Program-made: the position numbers and the translations under genes
Assembly: GCF_013389455.1 (NCBI RefSeq)
Contig: NZ_CP058278.1
Coordinates: 124,001-188,000 of the forward strand
DNA from: Flavobacterium inviolabile
GTDB lineage: Bacteria > Bacteroidota > Bacteroidia > Flavobacteriales > Flavobacteriaceae
Length of the DNA stretch: 64,000 nucleotides
Direction: 5' to 3'
Shown: piece by piece, positions 51,749 through 63,098 of the stretch
Numbering within the stretch: position 1 is the first letter of the stretch
Layout: each line of letters opens with the position of its first letter
The notes under the pieces: generated by a model
Databases searched by the model: none
What the model saw: only the letters and a program-made list of their open reading frames with translations
Told to the model about the DNA's origin: nothing

Positions 51749-52024
51749 ATGGCATTAAACATTAAACCACTTTCAGACCGCGTTATCGTGGAACCTGCAG
51801 CTGCAGAAACGCAGACAGCTTCCGGAATCATCATTCCTGATACAGCCAAAGAAAAACCTCAAAAAGGTACTGTGGTAGCTGTAGGAAACGGTAGAAAAGA
51901 TGAGCCTTTAACCGTAAAAGTAGGCGACACGGTTCTATACGGAAAATATGCTGGAACTGATTTAAAATTTGAAGGTAAAGACTACCTGATTATGAGAGAA
52001 GATGACATCCTTGCGATCATCTAA
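51749..52024 (+). CDS. groES: Co-chaperonin GroES
   Basis: 91 residues with the GroES pattern [14 protein letters not shown] and the mobile loop [14 protein letters not shown], ending in the usual [10 protein letters not shown]. It caps GroEL. It precedes groEL by 68 bp as in nearly all bacteria. No HrcA (CIRCE) repeat was seen upstream, consistent with other control. Confidence 0.98.
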   Translation: MALNIKPLSDRVIVEPAAAETQTASGIIIPDTAKEKPQKGTVVAVGNGRKDEPLTVKVGDTVLYGKYAGTDLKFEGKDYLIMREDDILAII

Positions 52025-52089
52025 TCCCTTAACAAAAATCACCCTTAAATCCCCTGAATAAAGGATTCAACAAACTAAAAAGAGATTAA

Positions 52090-53724
<1,635 letters not shown>

Positions 53725-53746
53725 TATCACCTACTCAAGTATACTC

Positions 53747-53776
53747 AAAACCGCCTGAAATATCTCAGGCGGTTTT
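53747..53776 (+). terminator. Terminator of groESL
   Basis: AAAACCGCCTGA / TCAGGCGGTTTT, 12-bp stem, six-base loop and a run of T. Confidence 0.93.
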
Positions 53777-53822
53777 TTTTATAACTATAAAAAGCTATTT
53801 TTGAGCATTAATGATTTTCGCT

Positions 53823-56213
53823 ATGATAAAAAAAATACTTTCCTTTCTAATCATCGTACTGTTTTTCACACCACATTACACCTTTGCACAGGCAGGCAAT
53901 GACAAACTGCAGGAAAACATCACGAACCATTTTGAAAATTATTTCAAAGCAGACCGTGAAAAAATTCACCTGCATTTAAATAAAGCAACCTATCTGACCG
54001 AAGAATCCGTCTGGTTTAAAGGCTATATCATTGAAGAAAAACTAAAAGTACCTTTCCTGAAAACCACTAATGTTTACGTAGACTTGTTTGACGGCAATTC
54101 CAATAAAATTGCAACCCAGTTATGCTATACCCAAAACAGCGTATTGCAGGGGTATATCAACCTTCCTGCCGGTTTACCATCCGGTAGCTATTACATCCGG
54201 GTCTACACCAATTTTATGAACAACTTTAAGGAAGACGAATCCAGTGTATATGCTATTACCGTTTTAAATCCGACAGATACGGATTATAAAAACAGGAATA
54301 CCATTGACTACAATAATGTAAGCGCTTCTTTTTATCCGGAAAGCGGTGTTTTTTTAGAAAACAGTTCTAACACCATAGCCGTTCGAATTACCGACTGTAA
54401 CGGAAAAGGAATCGCCGTTAAAAATGCTGCCGTTAAAGATGCCAAAGGAACCGTAGTAACGAATTTTTCGACCAATGCATTCGGTATCGGTAAATTTGAT
54501 CTGCTGCAAACCACCAGCCAGCTTTACAAAGCTGTTACCACCATCAATAACAAAGAGATGATTTTTAACCTTCCGCCGGCAGCCCCGGCAGGAACGTCAT
54601 TCACGGTAAACAACTATACCTTTAGCGACAAAACCATCATCAAAATAAAAACAAATACGCCCACACTAACCGATACGCCGCTGTTGTTAATCATTCAACA
54701 GGATGATGCCGTATCTTTTATTGATCTTATCCTTAAAAAGAACATCAGGGAAGATACTTTTTCCATTAACAGCGACCATTTCAACGAAGGGATCAACAAC
54801 CTTATTCTGACCGACAAAAATGCGGTAAAACTGGCGGAACGAATGATCTTCAAACCGTACAACATCAAAAAGGAACTCGACCTTTCCGTGACCAAAACAC
54901 GGAAGGATTCTATTCATATTACCGGAAAATCCAATATTGTTTTGGGAAGCTTAAGCATCTCTGTTTTGCCTGAAAAAACCATTGCCGCAAACGACAGCAA
55001 ATCCATATATGATGCGTTTATCTTTTCTCCCTATACGGATACCGATACTAAAGATGCTACTTATTACCTGAATAATTTCACCAAAAATAAACATTACGAA
55101 CTGGACACCTACCTGATTACACAAAAGCCAAAATATGACCTCAGCACGATATTAACCACAAAACCGGAAAACAAATTCGAATTTGAAACAGGAATAGCCA
55201 TTAAGGGTACCATTAATAAAGAACTTACAGACCGGAACAACTATCTTGTCGAGATGAGTTCCTTGTATTATAAAATCACGGAAGAATCAAAAATTAACGA
55301 AAAGAATGAATTTTACTTTAAAAATTTAATTGTCGCCGATTCCACCGTGATGCATTTTTCGTTATTTAACAATAGCGGGAAAAGACAGGAATTGAAAATG
55401 TATCCGCAGGTTATAAAAAACAATACCGCTTTTTTAAAACCGCTTCGCAAACCGGTATTACAATGTCCGGAAAACGCAACTGCCGGATCCGGCACCCCTG
55501 ACAAAACCGAGGAACTGCCTTACTTTACAAAGATGAAAATGATCCATCTGGATAGTGTAAGCGTAAAAGCAAAGAAAAAAGAACCCAAACTAAACCACAA
55601 CAGAAAGTTTTCCAACAATATGGCCCGGGAGTTCAAGATCAGTGAAGGTGATTTTGCTTCCTACAGAGAAGTCCTGCCTTTTATAGGTGCCCACGGTTAT
55701 GATGTTGGTTATGTAAACGGCAGTGTCTATATCAGTGGCCGGATCAGAAAATCTTTAAGAGGCGGTGCGTCTCCGGCAGTTTTTATTGACGACATACCGG
55801 TAACCGACCTGAATCAGCTGCAAGGCATGAGTCTTGAATTTGTTGATGAAATCTACCTTAACAGGCATGGTTTCGGTATGGGATCGGACGGTGCTAACGG
55901 TACCATCAGGATCTACACTAAAAAAGTATTAAACCCGGGAGCCAGTGCTATAAGGGTTAAATCCCAGCAGTTCTTAATTACCAACGGTTTTCAGGCGCCC
56001 AAAAGCTTTAAAAACCCGGGATATTCCGATTATAATTCCCCCGGCTTCTACAATTACGGTACAATTTACTGGCTACCTGAGGTAGAAACCGATGAGGACG
56101 GTGCTTTCCGTTTTTCAATCCCGAATTACAGCCAGCAATCGGTTAAAATAAAAATCGAGGGAATCGGCACCAACGGCGAACTCATTTCAGAAGAAAAAAC
56201 AATTGCCTTTTAA
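53823..56213 (+). CDS. MG-domain and TonB-plug-like outer membrane/periplasmic protein
   Basis: About 796 residues. An ATG at 53811 is also in frame; the one at 53823 gives a compact signal peptide (to FAQAG). The first part reads like the macroglobulin-type MG2 domain (DREKIHLHLNKATYLTEES, then SGSYYIRVYTNFM). The later part has a TonB-plug-like segment (VFIDDIPVTDLNQL, then EIYLNRHGFGMGSDGANGTI), but there is no beta-barrel after it. This MG plus plug-like architecture is a common, uncharacterised Bacteroidota class. It stands alone between two terminators. Confidence 0.8.
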   Translation: MIKKILSFLIIVLFFTPHYTFAQAGNDKLQENITNHFENYFKADREKIHLHLNKATYLTEESVWFKGYIIEEKLKVPFLKTTNVYVDLFDGNSNKIATQLCYTQNSVLQGYINLPAGLPSGSYYIRVYTNFMNNFKEDESSVYAITVLNPTDTDYKNRNTIDYNNVSASFYPESGVFLENSSNTIAVRITDCNGKGIAVKNAAVKDAKGTVVTNFSTNAFGIGKFDLLQTTSQLYKAVTTINNKEMIFNLPPAAPAGTSFTVNNYTFSDKTIIKIKTNTPTLTDTPLLLIIQQDDAVSFIDLILKKNIREDTFSINSDHFNEGINNLILTDKNAVKLAERMIFKPYNIKKELDLSVTKTRKDSIHITGKSNIVLGSLSISVLPEKTIAANDSKSIYDAFIFSPYTDTDTKDATYYLNNFTKNKHYELDTYLITQKPKYDLSTILTTKPENKFEFETGIAIKGTINKELTDRNNYLVEMSSLYYKITEESKINEKNEFYFKNLIVADSTVMHFSLFNNSGKRQELKMYPQVIKNNTAFLKPLRKPVLQCPENATAGSGTPDKTEELPYFTKMKMIHLDSVSVKAKKKEPKLNHNRKFSNNMAREFKISEGDFASYREVLPFIGAHGYDVGYVNGSVYISGRIRKSLRGGASPAVFIDDIPVTDLNQLQGMSLEFVDEIYLNRHGFGMGSDGANGTIRIYTKKVLNPGASAIRVKSQQFLITNGFQAPKSFKNPGYSDYNSPGFYNYGTIYWLPEVETDEDGAFRFSIPNYSQQSVKIKIEGIGTNGELISEEKTIAF

Positions 56214-56218
56214 AAATA

Positions 56219-56248
56219 AAAACCGAAGCATCTGCTTCGGTTTTTTTT
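56219..56248. terminator. Bidirectional terminator
   Basis: ACCGAAGCA / TGCTTCGGT with a short loop and T or A runs on both sides, between convergent genes. Confidence 0.9.
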
Positions 56249-56254
56249 ATGGTC

Positions 56255-57565
56255 TTAATTAAAAAAGACCTGATACTGGGCAATGAAAGCCCCTTTTCGC
56301 TCAATCTGGTCCCCGGTAGTGTTATAAACCGGACGGTTCTGATAGGATAGGGTCAATTTTGACGTATGGCTTGCCAAAAGCCAGTTCACGCCTATATCAT
56401 AAAATTTCATAGACTCGTTTAAGCGGTCGTATTGGGCATGCTGCATGGCTACATAGGGCATTATTGTTGTTTTACCAATCAGGTTATCCTTTAACTTATA
56501 CCCTACCTGTCCGTATAAAACCGTTCCCGTTCCATACATTGGAAACCCGTTGCCGCTTCCGTTTAAAATCGCCGGATTGTTACTGCCGGTAGCCGGATTC
56601 ATAACTGCTGCATTACGGATATAGTTTTTGCCAAAATCATAATGCGTGATATTCCCGTAGGCACTGATTGCCTGTCCCCGGTCACCCGTTGGCGCATCAT
56701 AAAAGATATCGGCAGCCAGGTGAACCATATTCTCCCGAATTGTATCGTTAGCTGTACCCAAATGCCACATCGCATCTTTCTGGTAGATAAATCCGGCTCC
56801 GATATTGAATACTTTTTTCTTCCCCAGATACGTTCCGGTCATATAAGGAGTCAGGTTGGACTCCTGGTCTTTGAACTGGTACTGAAAATACCCGTTCCAC
56901 TGCATGTCCGGCGGATCGGCTGAGAACGTAGCATTTGGAGTAACTGCCGGATTATAATTGGCTGATTTTTGTATTGCCATTGGCTTTGCCATCGCAATGC
57001 GGTAGTCTAGTTTCCCTAATTTACCTTTCGCAAACACCGACAATTTTCTTAAAAACTGATCGGTTACATCATTTGTTGACTGTTGGAAAAGCGGGGCATC
57101 CACACCCAGTATCGTTCCGGCAGAAGGCGCGGCAAATCGTGCCAGTCCGCTCCATCCGGACAATCCCATCCCTAAGGACAGTTTTTCCTTCTCCACCGCA
57201 TAATCTCCCATTACATCATGCACAAAAAAACCCTGTTTTCTGTCGGAAACATTGTTGAAATTGTTTTCACCAAACTGTGTATAAATGAATACACGGTCTG
57301 TTAGCTGGCTATACATCTGAACCCGGTAACGGCGAATACCAATATCTGTCCCGTTGTCCTGCGGAACACCGTTAACAGTTGTTCCCGGATTATAATCCTG
57401 ATTGCGCAACCAGGCCTGAGCCATAAAGGTAAACTTCACATAATTAGACCCGTCTTCGTTTAAATATAATTTCCTGTCTTTAAAAAAATCCTGAGCCTGG
57501 GCTCTTTCCGGTGTAAATAATCCCAGCAGCATTAACGTTACTGCTAAAAATGTAGTTATTCTCAT
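56255..57565 (-). CDS. Porin-like outer-membrane protein
   Basis: About 436 residues from the ATG at 57565, which gives the signal peptide MRITTFLAVTLMLLGL (cleavage near RAQAQDF). Alternating hydrophobic and polar beta-strands with many Tyr/Asn, and the start KLYLNEDGSNYVKFTFMAQAW, fit the 'phosphate-selective/O-P-like' porin class of Bacteroidota. The last residue is Asn after a hydrophobic strand (QYQVFFN). Substrate unknown. Confidence 0.8.
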   Translation of the reverse strand: MRITTFLAVTLMLLGLFTPERAQAQDFFKDRKLYLNEDGSNYVKFTFMAQAWLRNQDYNPGTTVNGVPQDNGTDIGIRRYRVQMYSQLTDRVFIYTQFGENNFNNVSDRKQGFFVHDVMGDYAVEKEKLSLGMGLSGWSGLARFAAPSAGTILGVDAPLFQQSTNDVTDQFLRKLSVFAKGKLGKLDYRIAMAKPMAIQKSANYNPAVTPNATFSADPPDMQWNGYFQYQFKDQESNLTPYMTGTYLGKKKVFNIGAGFIYQKDAMWHLGTANDTIRENMVHLAADIFYDAPTGDRGQAISAYGNITHYDFGKNYIRNAAVMNPATGSNNPAILNGSGNGFPMYGTGTVLYGQVGYKLKDNLIGKTTIMPYVAMQHAQYDRLNESMKFYDIGVNWLLASHTSKLTLSYQNRPVYNTTGDQIERKGAFIAQYQVFFN

Positions 57566-57652
57566 GATAAAAAAATTGATTTTATGCTCTTGTACAGACA
57601 AATACTGCTTTGCTTTTTACGATAGGACCTGCGGCGCACTGCCTTTTAAAAA

Positions 57653-57680
57653 AAAACCTGATTGTTCAAAATCAGGTTTT
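57653..57680 (-). terminator. Terminator of the metal-related gene set
   Basis: AAAACCTGATT / AATCAGGTTTT with a six-base loop and T runs. It lies after the HMA gene (stop 57691). Confidence 0.88.
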
Positions 57681-57690
57681 TTATTTTTAT

Positions 57691-58029
57691 TTACCTTTCA
57701 TATTGACAACAGCTGTGCAGTTTGCCATAATCGTCGGTGTTTGCCTTTACTTTTTCGGTGTCATGTCCTGCTTTGGCAATGGATTCCTGTACCTGTAAAG
57801 GATTGGCTTTTTCTTCATTCAGCAACAAATGCAGCGACTGATTATCGGCAGTCCAAACAGCCGATTTCACTCCCGAAACTGCGTAAGCCGCTTTTTCAAT
57901 CCGCTTTTTACACATCTCGCAATTTCCTTTTACTTCAATGTCGTATTTCGCATTTTTGTTTTTCTTTTCCTGTGCCTGAACAGCAAAACCTATTAAGGTG
58001 ATGATAAAGGCTAAAAGTATTTTTTTCAT
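57691..58029 (-). CDS. Secreted heavy-metal-associated (HMA) domain protein
   Basis: 112 residues from the ATG at 58029; the longer frame overlaps the receptor gene. Signal peptide MKKILLAFIITLIGFAVQAQ, then an HMA fold with GNCEMCKKRIEKA, the CxxC metal site of copper-chaperone-like proteins. A second potential site lies at the C-terminus (HSCCQYER). Probably a periplasmic copper (or other soft metal) carrier that works with the receptor upstream. Confidence 0.9.
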   Translation of the reverse strand: MKKILLAFIITLIGFAVQAQEKKNKNAKYDIEVKGNCEMCKKRIEKAAYAVSGVKSAVWTADNQSLHLLLNEEKANPLQVQESIAKAGHDTEKVKANTDDYGKLHSCCQYER

Positions 58030-58051
58030 CGTATTTCGTTTTTTAATGTTC

Positions 58052-60295
58052 TTATTTAATTTTAAATCGTATTCCGGCATAATACATCTGTCCGAATACC
58101 GGAGCATATATAATGGAACTGTCAAATGACGGGCCAAAAGGGTTTTCGGCACCTAATATTGCTTTACTCTGTTTGTAGTTTCCGATGTTTTCACCACCAA
58201 CGTAGGCTTCAAAGGTACTGGAAAATGTTCTCGTAATCTGCGCATTCATTACCGAAAAAGAAGGTGAATAATCCGGTAAACGGTCTCTCAACAAGGCATT
58301 GTCGGCTGTATTGGGTAGTCGTTGTGCTCCCATCCAGTTATAGGTAAAATCGAATTTCCATTGCTGCCCTTTCTCTTTTATATGGGTTTCATAGGCAAGA
58401 TTGGCAAACACACGGTGCTTAGCCTGCAACGGACGTTCTTTCGGCCCGCTAAGGTAATCTGTCTGGATGTCGTAGTATTTATAGGCCGTACGCAGATTCA
58501 GGTGTTTGATGAATTCATAATTAAATTCCAACTGTAAGCTGTTTGCGTATGATTTTCCGTCCAGGTTATAGAACAATACCTGCTGCGGACTGGCATACAA
58601 ATCGACAACTGCCTGATTTTGGAAATCGGTCCGGTAAAAGTCCAGACTCACTTCGGCTGTTTTTCCAAACAGGGTGAATCCCTGCATAAAGCTCAAACCG
58701 TAATTCCACGCAATTTCCGGATCCAAACCATAAATTTTTCCTCCGGTATTCAGGATCTGGAAAGCTCTTGATGTCGCAAAAAGCTGCTGGTTTTCTGCAA
58801 AGATATTTGCGCTGCGTTTTCCTCGTCCGGCAGAAGCCCTGATAACCGCTTTTTCCCATGGATTGTATCGCATGTGCAATCGCGGTGTAAAGAAAGATCC
58901 CAAACGATTATGTACATCAAAACGGGCTCCGGCAACCAGACTAAAGTTATCGGTATTGTCATAGGTATATTCAAAAAAGGCTCCAACGGAGTTGTCTCTT
59001 CTGCTCACGTCCATTGCGGAACCGACATTTACATATTCGTTATAATCATCGGACGTAAAGTTCAGTCCCGTTGAAAATTTATTCAGCGTATTGCTGATGA
59101 TCGAATTGAAAATCAGGTTCGAATAAAAACTATTCTGCTGGATGTTGTATTGGTTTAACCCAAAATAAGATTCCTGTTTGTGATAATTAAAGGAGTTTTG
59201 GAATCCGATGCTCTGGTAAGGCATATCGGGAAACACATAACCGATTTTTGAAGAAACATCCACTTTATCGGTGTTAATTTCGGAACCCCAGTAATTTTTA
59301 GTGAACTTGTCCCGGTCCGGATCAAAATCCACCTGCCCGGTTTGTTTCTCATCTCTCATATACCGGAAATTGATAAAACTCACCCAGCCTTTTTCGGCAT
59401 TGTTATATTGCCAGCGATTCAGCACGTTAATTTGTTTTCCCAACGGATTGTCCAAGAAACCATCGTGATTCATGTCGTTTTTGGCCACTCTCGCATTTCC
59501 GTGAAGGAAAAGACTGCTGCTCCATTTATCGGATATTCTTTTATTAAAATGGGTATTCAGCTCAAACCGGCTGTCTGTAGAACCGTAAGCATTTAAAAAG
59601 AACGGAATGTCGTTTGCCGGTTTTATCAACTCGGTATTGATCTGTCCGGAGATACTTTCATATCCGTTAATAACGCTTCCGGCGCCTTTCGTTACCTGAA
59701 TGCTTTCCACCCAGGTTCCCGGGGTAAAAGACAGTCCGTATGCCTGTGAAGCACCGCGAACCGAAGGGATGTTTTCTTCCGCAATTAAAATATACGGACT
59801 GGTTAATCCCAGCATTTTGATTTGTTTGCTTCCGGAAATCGCATCGGAGAAATTCACATCGATCGAAGGATTGGTTTCAAAACTTTCCGAAAGGTTACAA
59901 CAGGCTGCTTTGAGCAATTCTTTGCTGCTCATCGTAACCACATTGGCTGTTTTTACATAGGATTTTTGCAGACTGTTTCGTTTGGTGGTAACCACAACCT
60001 CTCCCAATGTTTTGGAAGGTTTTATTTTCTGTTTGATTGTTTGAGGCGCATTGATTTCCAGCGTTACGGCTTCATAACCGATATAACTGATGAGCAGCTG
60101 GTTGTTTTCTTTTGAAAAAGGCAGGGTGAAAAAGCCATTTTCGTTGGTGGTTACACCAATAGTAGTATTCTTCCATGATACGGAAGCTCCAATTACGGGC
60201 AGATTCTGTTCATCTGTTACAGTACCCGTTACATTCTCTTGTGCTGTCATGATGTTTACACACAGCAAAAGAAAAACCATAAAGTATTTATGCAT
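58052..60295 (-). CDS. TonB-dependent receptor in a heavy-metal gene set
   Basis: 747 residues: signal peptide, carboxypeptidase-regulatory-like domain (about 22-95), plug domain (about 115-225) and a 22-strand-type barrel. The plug contains LLKAACCNLSESFETNP, where a CC pair follows the region usually involved in substrate contact; it is seen in receptors placed beside metal genes. It is between an HMA protein and a cysteine-rich exported protein, so copper or a related metal is a likely substrate (inference). Confidence 0.9.
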   Translation of the reverse strand: MHKYFMVFLLLCVNIMTAQENVTGTVTDEQNLPVIGASVSWKNTTIGVTTNENGFFTLPFSKENNQLLISYIGYEAVTLEINAPQTIKQKIKPSKTLGEVVVTTKRNSLQKSYVKTANVVTMSSKELLKAACCNLSESFETNPSIDVNFSDAISGSKQIKMLGLTSPYILIAEENIPSVRGASQAYGLSFTPGTWVESIQVTKGAGSVINGYESISGQINTELIKPANDIPFFLNAYGSTDSRFELNTHFNKRISDKWSSSLFLHGNARVAKNDMNHDGFLDNPLGKQINVLNRWQYNNAEKGWVSFINFRYMRDEKQTGQVDFDPDRDKFTKNYWGSEINTDKVDVSSKIGYVFPDMPYQSIGFQNSFNYHKQESYFGLNQYNIQQNSFYSNLIFNSIISNTLNKFSTGLNFTSDDYNEYVNVGSAMDVSRRDNSVGAFFEYTYDNTDNFSLVAGARFDVHNRLGSFFTPRLHMRYNPWEKAVIRASAGRGKRSANIFAENQQLFATSRAFQILNTGGKIYGLDPEIAWNYGLSFMQGFTLFGKTAEVSLDFYRTDFQNQAVVDLYASPQQVLFYNLDGKSYANSLQLEFNYEFIKHLNLRTAYKYYDIQTDYLSGPKERPLQAKHRVFANLAYETHIKEKGQQWKFDFTYNWMGAQRLPNTADNALLRDRLPDYSPSFSVMNAQITRTFSSTFEAYVGGENIGNYKQSKAILGAENPFGPSFDSSIIYAPVFGQMYYAGIRFKIK

Positions 60296-60359
60296 GATTT
60301 TAATTTTTAATGTTTGAATAATCGGTTTGCCAAAGGCAAAAATTTCAAAGCATTAAAAA

Positions 60360-60782
60360 TTAGGCGTAGAATATGTACTGGCAATAGAGCTTAAAGAGCG
60401 GCGGCGCATTGCTGTCACAGTAAAAAGACGGAGCGTCACTGTTTACCACAGCCGTTTCCACAGCTTCCGTAATTTCCGGTTTCCAGCTGTCTGCAAATGT
60501 GAAGGCTCCCAAATCCAGCTGGAAGCTCTTAACAATAATGTTATCGGTAGTATTTTTCTTTAAATCGACTTTGCTGTTTGAGCAGCAGTCGTCTTTTTTC
60601 CCGGTAGCAGCACAACAGGAGTTTTCCTCCTCTGCAATTTTTACGCAGGGTACTTCCGATTTGTAAGCCAATGAAACGGAAGCAATTTCTCCTCCACAGT
60701 AATGCACATTAAAAGCCAGTCCGACATTGGAAACCAATATCAGCATCGCTAACAGTAAACTTATGTGCCTGTTTATTTTCAT
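60360..60782 (-). CDS. Cysteine-rich exported protein (HYC_CC_PP-like)
   Basis: 140 residues from the ATG at 60782. Signal peptide, then NVHYCGGEIASVSL, two CC pairs (NSCCAATG, DDCCSNS) and a C-terminal SNAPPLFKLYC-like ending with a PP pair. This set (HYC, CC, PP) fits a small Bacteroidota family that occurs with metal uptake or resistance genes. It is the first gene of the likely operon with the receptor and the HMA protein. Confidence 0.8.
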   Translation of the reverse strand: MKINRHISLLLAMLILVSNVGLAFNVHYCGGEIASVSLAYKSEVPCVKIAEEENSCCAATGKKDDCCSNSKVDLKKNTTDNIIVKSFQLDLGAFTFADSWKPEITEAVETAVVNSDAPSFYCDSNAPPLFKLYCQYIFYA

Positions 60783-60837
60783 CAACGCAAAAATAGTACT
60801 TTTTTTAATCCTGCAAACCAAAATAGTCTTAAGGTTT

Positions 60838-62193
60838 TTACAATTCAATTATTTGCTCCAATTCGGGGATGACACATTCCAGATGTAATTTTGCTTCTAT
60901 TTTTTCTTTCAGCACGGTAAATCCGTCTGCTTCGCCATGCATTAAGAATACTTTCCGGGGTTTGTCTTTCAATTCCGATACCCAGTTGATCAGGTCTTCC
61001 TGATCGCCGTGGGCCGACAATCCTTCAATTTCTATTATCCGGGCCGCAACCGGGTAATATTTCCCGTGTATCTTAATTTCTTTTTCGCCTTCAAGCAATT
61101 TCCGTCCGCGGGTACCTTCTGCCTGATAGCCCACAATAATAACGGTTGTTTCCGGAAGTTCAATATAGCGTTCCAGGTAGCTCAACACCCTGCCTCCGGT
61201 TATCATGCCGCTGGCGGCAATAACCACTTTCGGCCGGTTGTCATAAATGGCTTCAATGGTATCTTCATACTCGGTTATCATCGTAAACATACTGCACATT
61301 TCTGCACTTTCTTCCAGCTTCATTTTATGCCATGCCGTATTTTCGGTAAAAATATCCAGGACTTTAAGCCCCATAGGCGTATCAATAATATAAGGCATAT
61401 CCGGAATTTTTCCTTCTTTTTTCAGCTGCCAGATCAGGAACATGATGGTTTGCGCCCTTTCTACTGCAAAACTGGGAATCACCACATTGCCGTTCTTGTT
61501 AAATGTATCATTAATACAGGCTTCCAGTTCTGCTTTAGGATCGTTATCCGGATGCAGTTTATTACCGTAAGTACTTTCCAGGAAAACATAATCGGCCTGT
61601 TTCGGTTTTACCGGAGGAAACATCAGCACATCGTTATCCCGCCCTATATCTCCGGAAAAAACCAGCTTCTTCCCTTCTATCGTTATGGCTATCGAACAGG
61701 CTCCGATGATATGACCGGCATAGCTGTACTCGACAAAAATATCCTCTTCTAATGTAAACGGTTCATCTATGTAAACGGTACGAAACAGCGGAAACACTTT
61801 TTCGGCCTGTTCAACCGTGTAAAGCGGTTCTGCCGGATTGTGTTTCGAATAATGTTCTTCGTTTGCCTTTTCGGCTTCTTCTTCCTGAATCTTCGCACTG
61901 TCTAAAAGGATCAGCCGGCTGACATCTTTGGTCGGATTGGTACAAAATATCTGCCCTTCAAATCCCTGGTGTACCAGCCGCGGCAACCAGCCGCAGTGAT
62001 CGAGGTGTCCGTGTGTGAGCAGTACATAATCTATTGTGGATGGCAACACCGATATCGGGTTCCAGTTTAAATCCCGCAACGCTCTTTCGCCCTGAAAAAG
62101 ACCACAGTCCACCAATATCCGGATTCCGTTGCTCTCAATCAAAGTTTTTGATCCCGTAACGGTTCCTGCACCTCCTAAAAACTGAATTTTCAT
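60838..62193 (-). CDS. MBL-fold/beta-CASP RNase-like protein
   Basis: 451 residues. The metallo-beta-lactamase motif THGHLDHCG (near residue 60), the later metal ligands H (AGHIIG) and D (FSGDIGRD), a beta-CASP domain (about 200-370, PSFAVERAQTIMFLIWQL) and the RMMBL C-terminal segment (GLSAHGDQEDLINW) put it in the CPSF73/RNase J-like superfamily, the 'YsgA/MBL RNA specificity' group. It probably cuts RNA. It is four bases from the ATP-cone/nuclease-like gene upstream, so they are co-translated. Confidence 0.9.
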   Translation of the reverse strand: MKIQFLGGAGTVTGSKTLIESNGIRILVDCGLFQGERALRDLNWNPISVLPSTIDYVLLTHGHLDHCGWLPRLVHQGFEGQIFCTNPTKDVSRLILLDSAKIQEEEAEKANEEHYSKHNPAEPLYTVEQAEKVFPLFRTVYIDEPFTLEEDIFVEYSYAGHIIGACSIAITIEGKKLVFSGDIGRDNDVLMFPPVKPKQADYVFLESTYGNKLHPDNDPKAELEACINDTFNKNGNVVIPSFAVERAQTIMFLIWQLKKEGKIPDMPYIIDTPMGLKVLDIFTENTAWHKMKLEESAEMCSMFTMITEYEDTIEAIYDNRPKVVIAASGMITGGRVLSYLERYIELPETTVIIVGYQAEGTRGRKLLEGEKEIKIHGKYYPVAARIIEIEGLSAHGDQEDLINWVSELKDKPRKVFLMHGEADGFTVLKEKIEAKLHLECVIPELEQIIEL

Positions 62194-62196
62194 AGT

Positions 62197-63054
62197 CTAA
62201 TCATTAAAAATTACACATTTATTTCCGATGTATTCACACAGCTCGGAAGCTTCCCTTATAATATTTCTGATTCTGTTCGAATGGACATTAATATCCGAAA
62301 GCAGCTGGCTGTTCTCGATAAGTTCGGATGCCAGCAATACATTACTGATCAGTAGTTTTTCTTTTTCGGCCTGCGTGAGTGTCGTCAGGCAGGTTATCGG
62401 AAACAATCCGCTCTGCTCGATTTTATATTTCAGACTTTCCTTATCCGGATAGTCCCAGCTGATCATTTTCAGATCGGAACAGCGGCCAAACTGCAAAGCT
62501 TCCGAAGTGAACCGGTTATTTGTAATCACCCAGCATTTGCTGATCGTGTCACTCTGACTGAATACGGAATGGGTTTTATTTTTCAGGTCATTAAACCGGG
62601 AAAGGATGTACATGGGTATTTTAACATCGGATTTTACATCGTTGCGGCTGTGAAATTTACATTCCACCATACCTACTTTCAGGTCTTTTTTTACCAGCAC
62701 ATCGATTTCGTGTGTCACACATTTCCCGTTAAGTATCAAATTGGTTTTGGCTGTATATCCTTCTGTTTCGAAAAGTAACGCCACATATTTTTCAAAGAAA
62801 AAACCGGCCGGACCCAAAGCCTGAACCGCCGCTTTCAGATTGTAGCGCGCCGCATGTACTTTGGATGATTTTTTGAGTAACTGAAAAGCCAGTCTGTATA
62901 TCTTTTTGGTGGGCATACCATCGTAGATCTCCTGTTCGATAATGTTCAGGATTTCATTTATCTTCTCTGTACCGGCACCCGACAGATGAAGTGATTTCCG
63001 AAGCTTCTCACTGTCAAATTTTACAATATCCCCGGACTGCTTTACAACTTTCAT
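62197..63054 (-). CDS. ATP-cone plus PD-(D/E)XK nuclease-like protein
   Basis: 285 residues. The N-terminal part (1-90) is an ATP-cone (VVKQSGDIVKFDSEKLRKSL), the nucleotide-sensing fold seen in ribonucleotide reductase and NrdR. The middle has a Mrr/PD-(D/E)XK type core: FFFEKYVALLFETEGY, then HEIDVLVKK and MVECKFHS (D...ExK). A C-terminal helical tail follows. The combination suggests a nuclease-like enzyme controlled by nucleotides. It lies directly ahead of the MBL/beta-CASP gene. Confidence 0.8.
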   Translation of the reverse strand: MKVVKQSGDIVKFDSEKLRKSLHLSGAGTEKINEILNIIEQEIYDGMPTKKIYRLAFQLLKKSSKVHAARYNLKAAVQALGPAGFFFEKYVALLFETEGYTAKTNLILNGKCVTHEIDVLVKKDLKVGMVECKFHSRNDVKSDVKIPMYILSRFNDLKNKTHSVFSQSDTISKCWVITNNRFTSEALQFGRCSDLKMISWDYPDKESLKYKIEQSGLFPITCLTTLTQAEKEKLLISNVLLASELIENSQLLSDINVHSNRIRNIIREASELCEYIGNKCVIFND

Positions 63055-63098
63055 CCTTTTAAAAAAGTTTGGTTACTTCCTTAAAGGTACAAAAAATA

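Noticed and set aside
61009-61752. 247-codon plus-strand frame inside the MBL/beta-CASP gene
   Set aside because: Shadow of a well-supported gene; repetitive Phe/Arg/His-rich translation with no known pattern.
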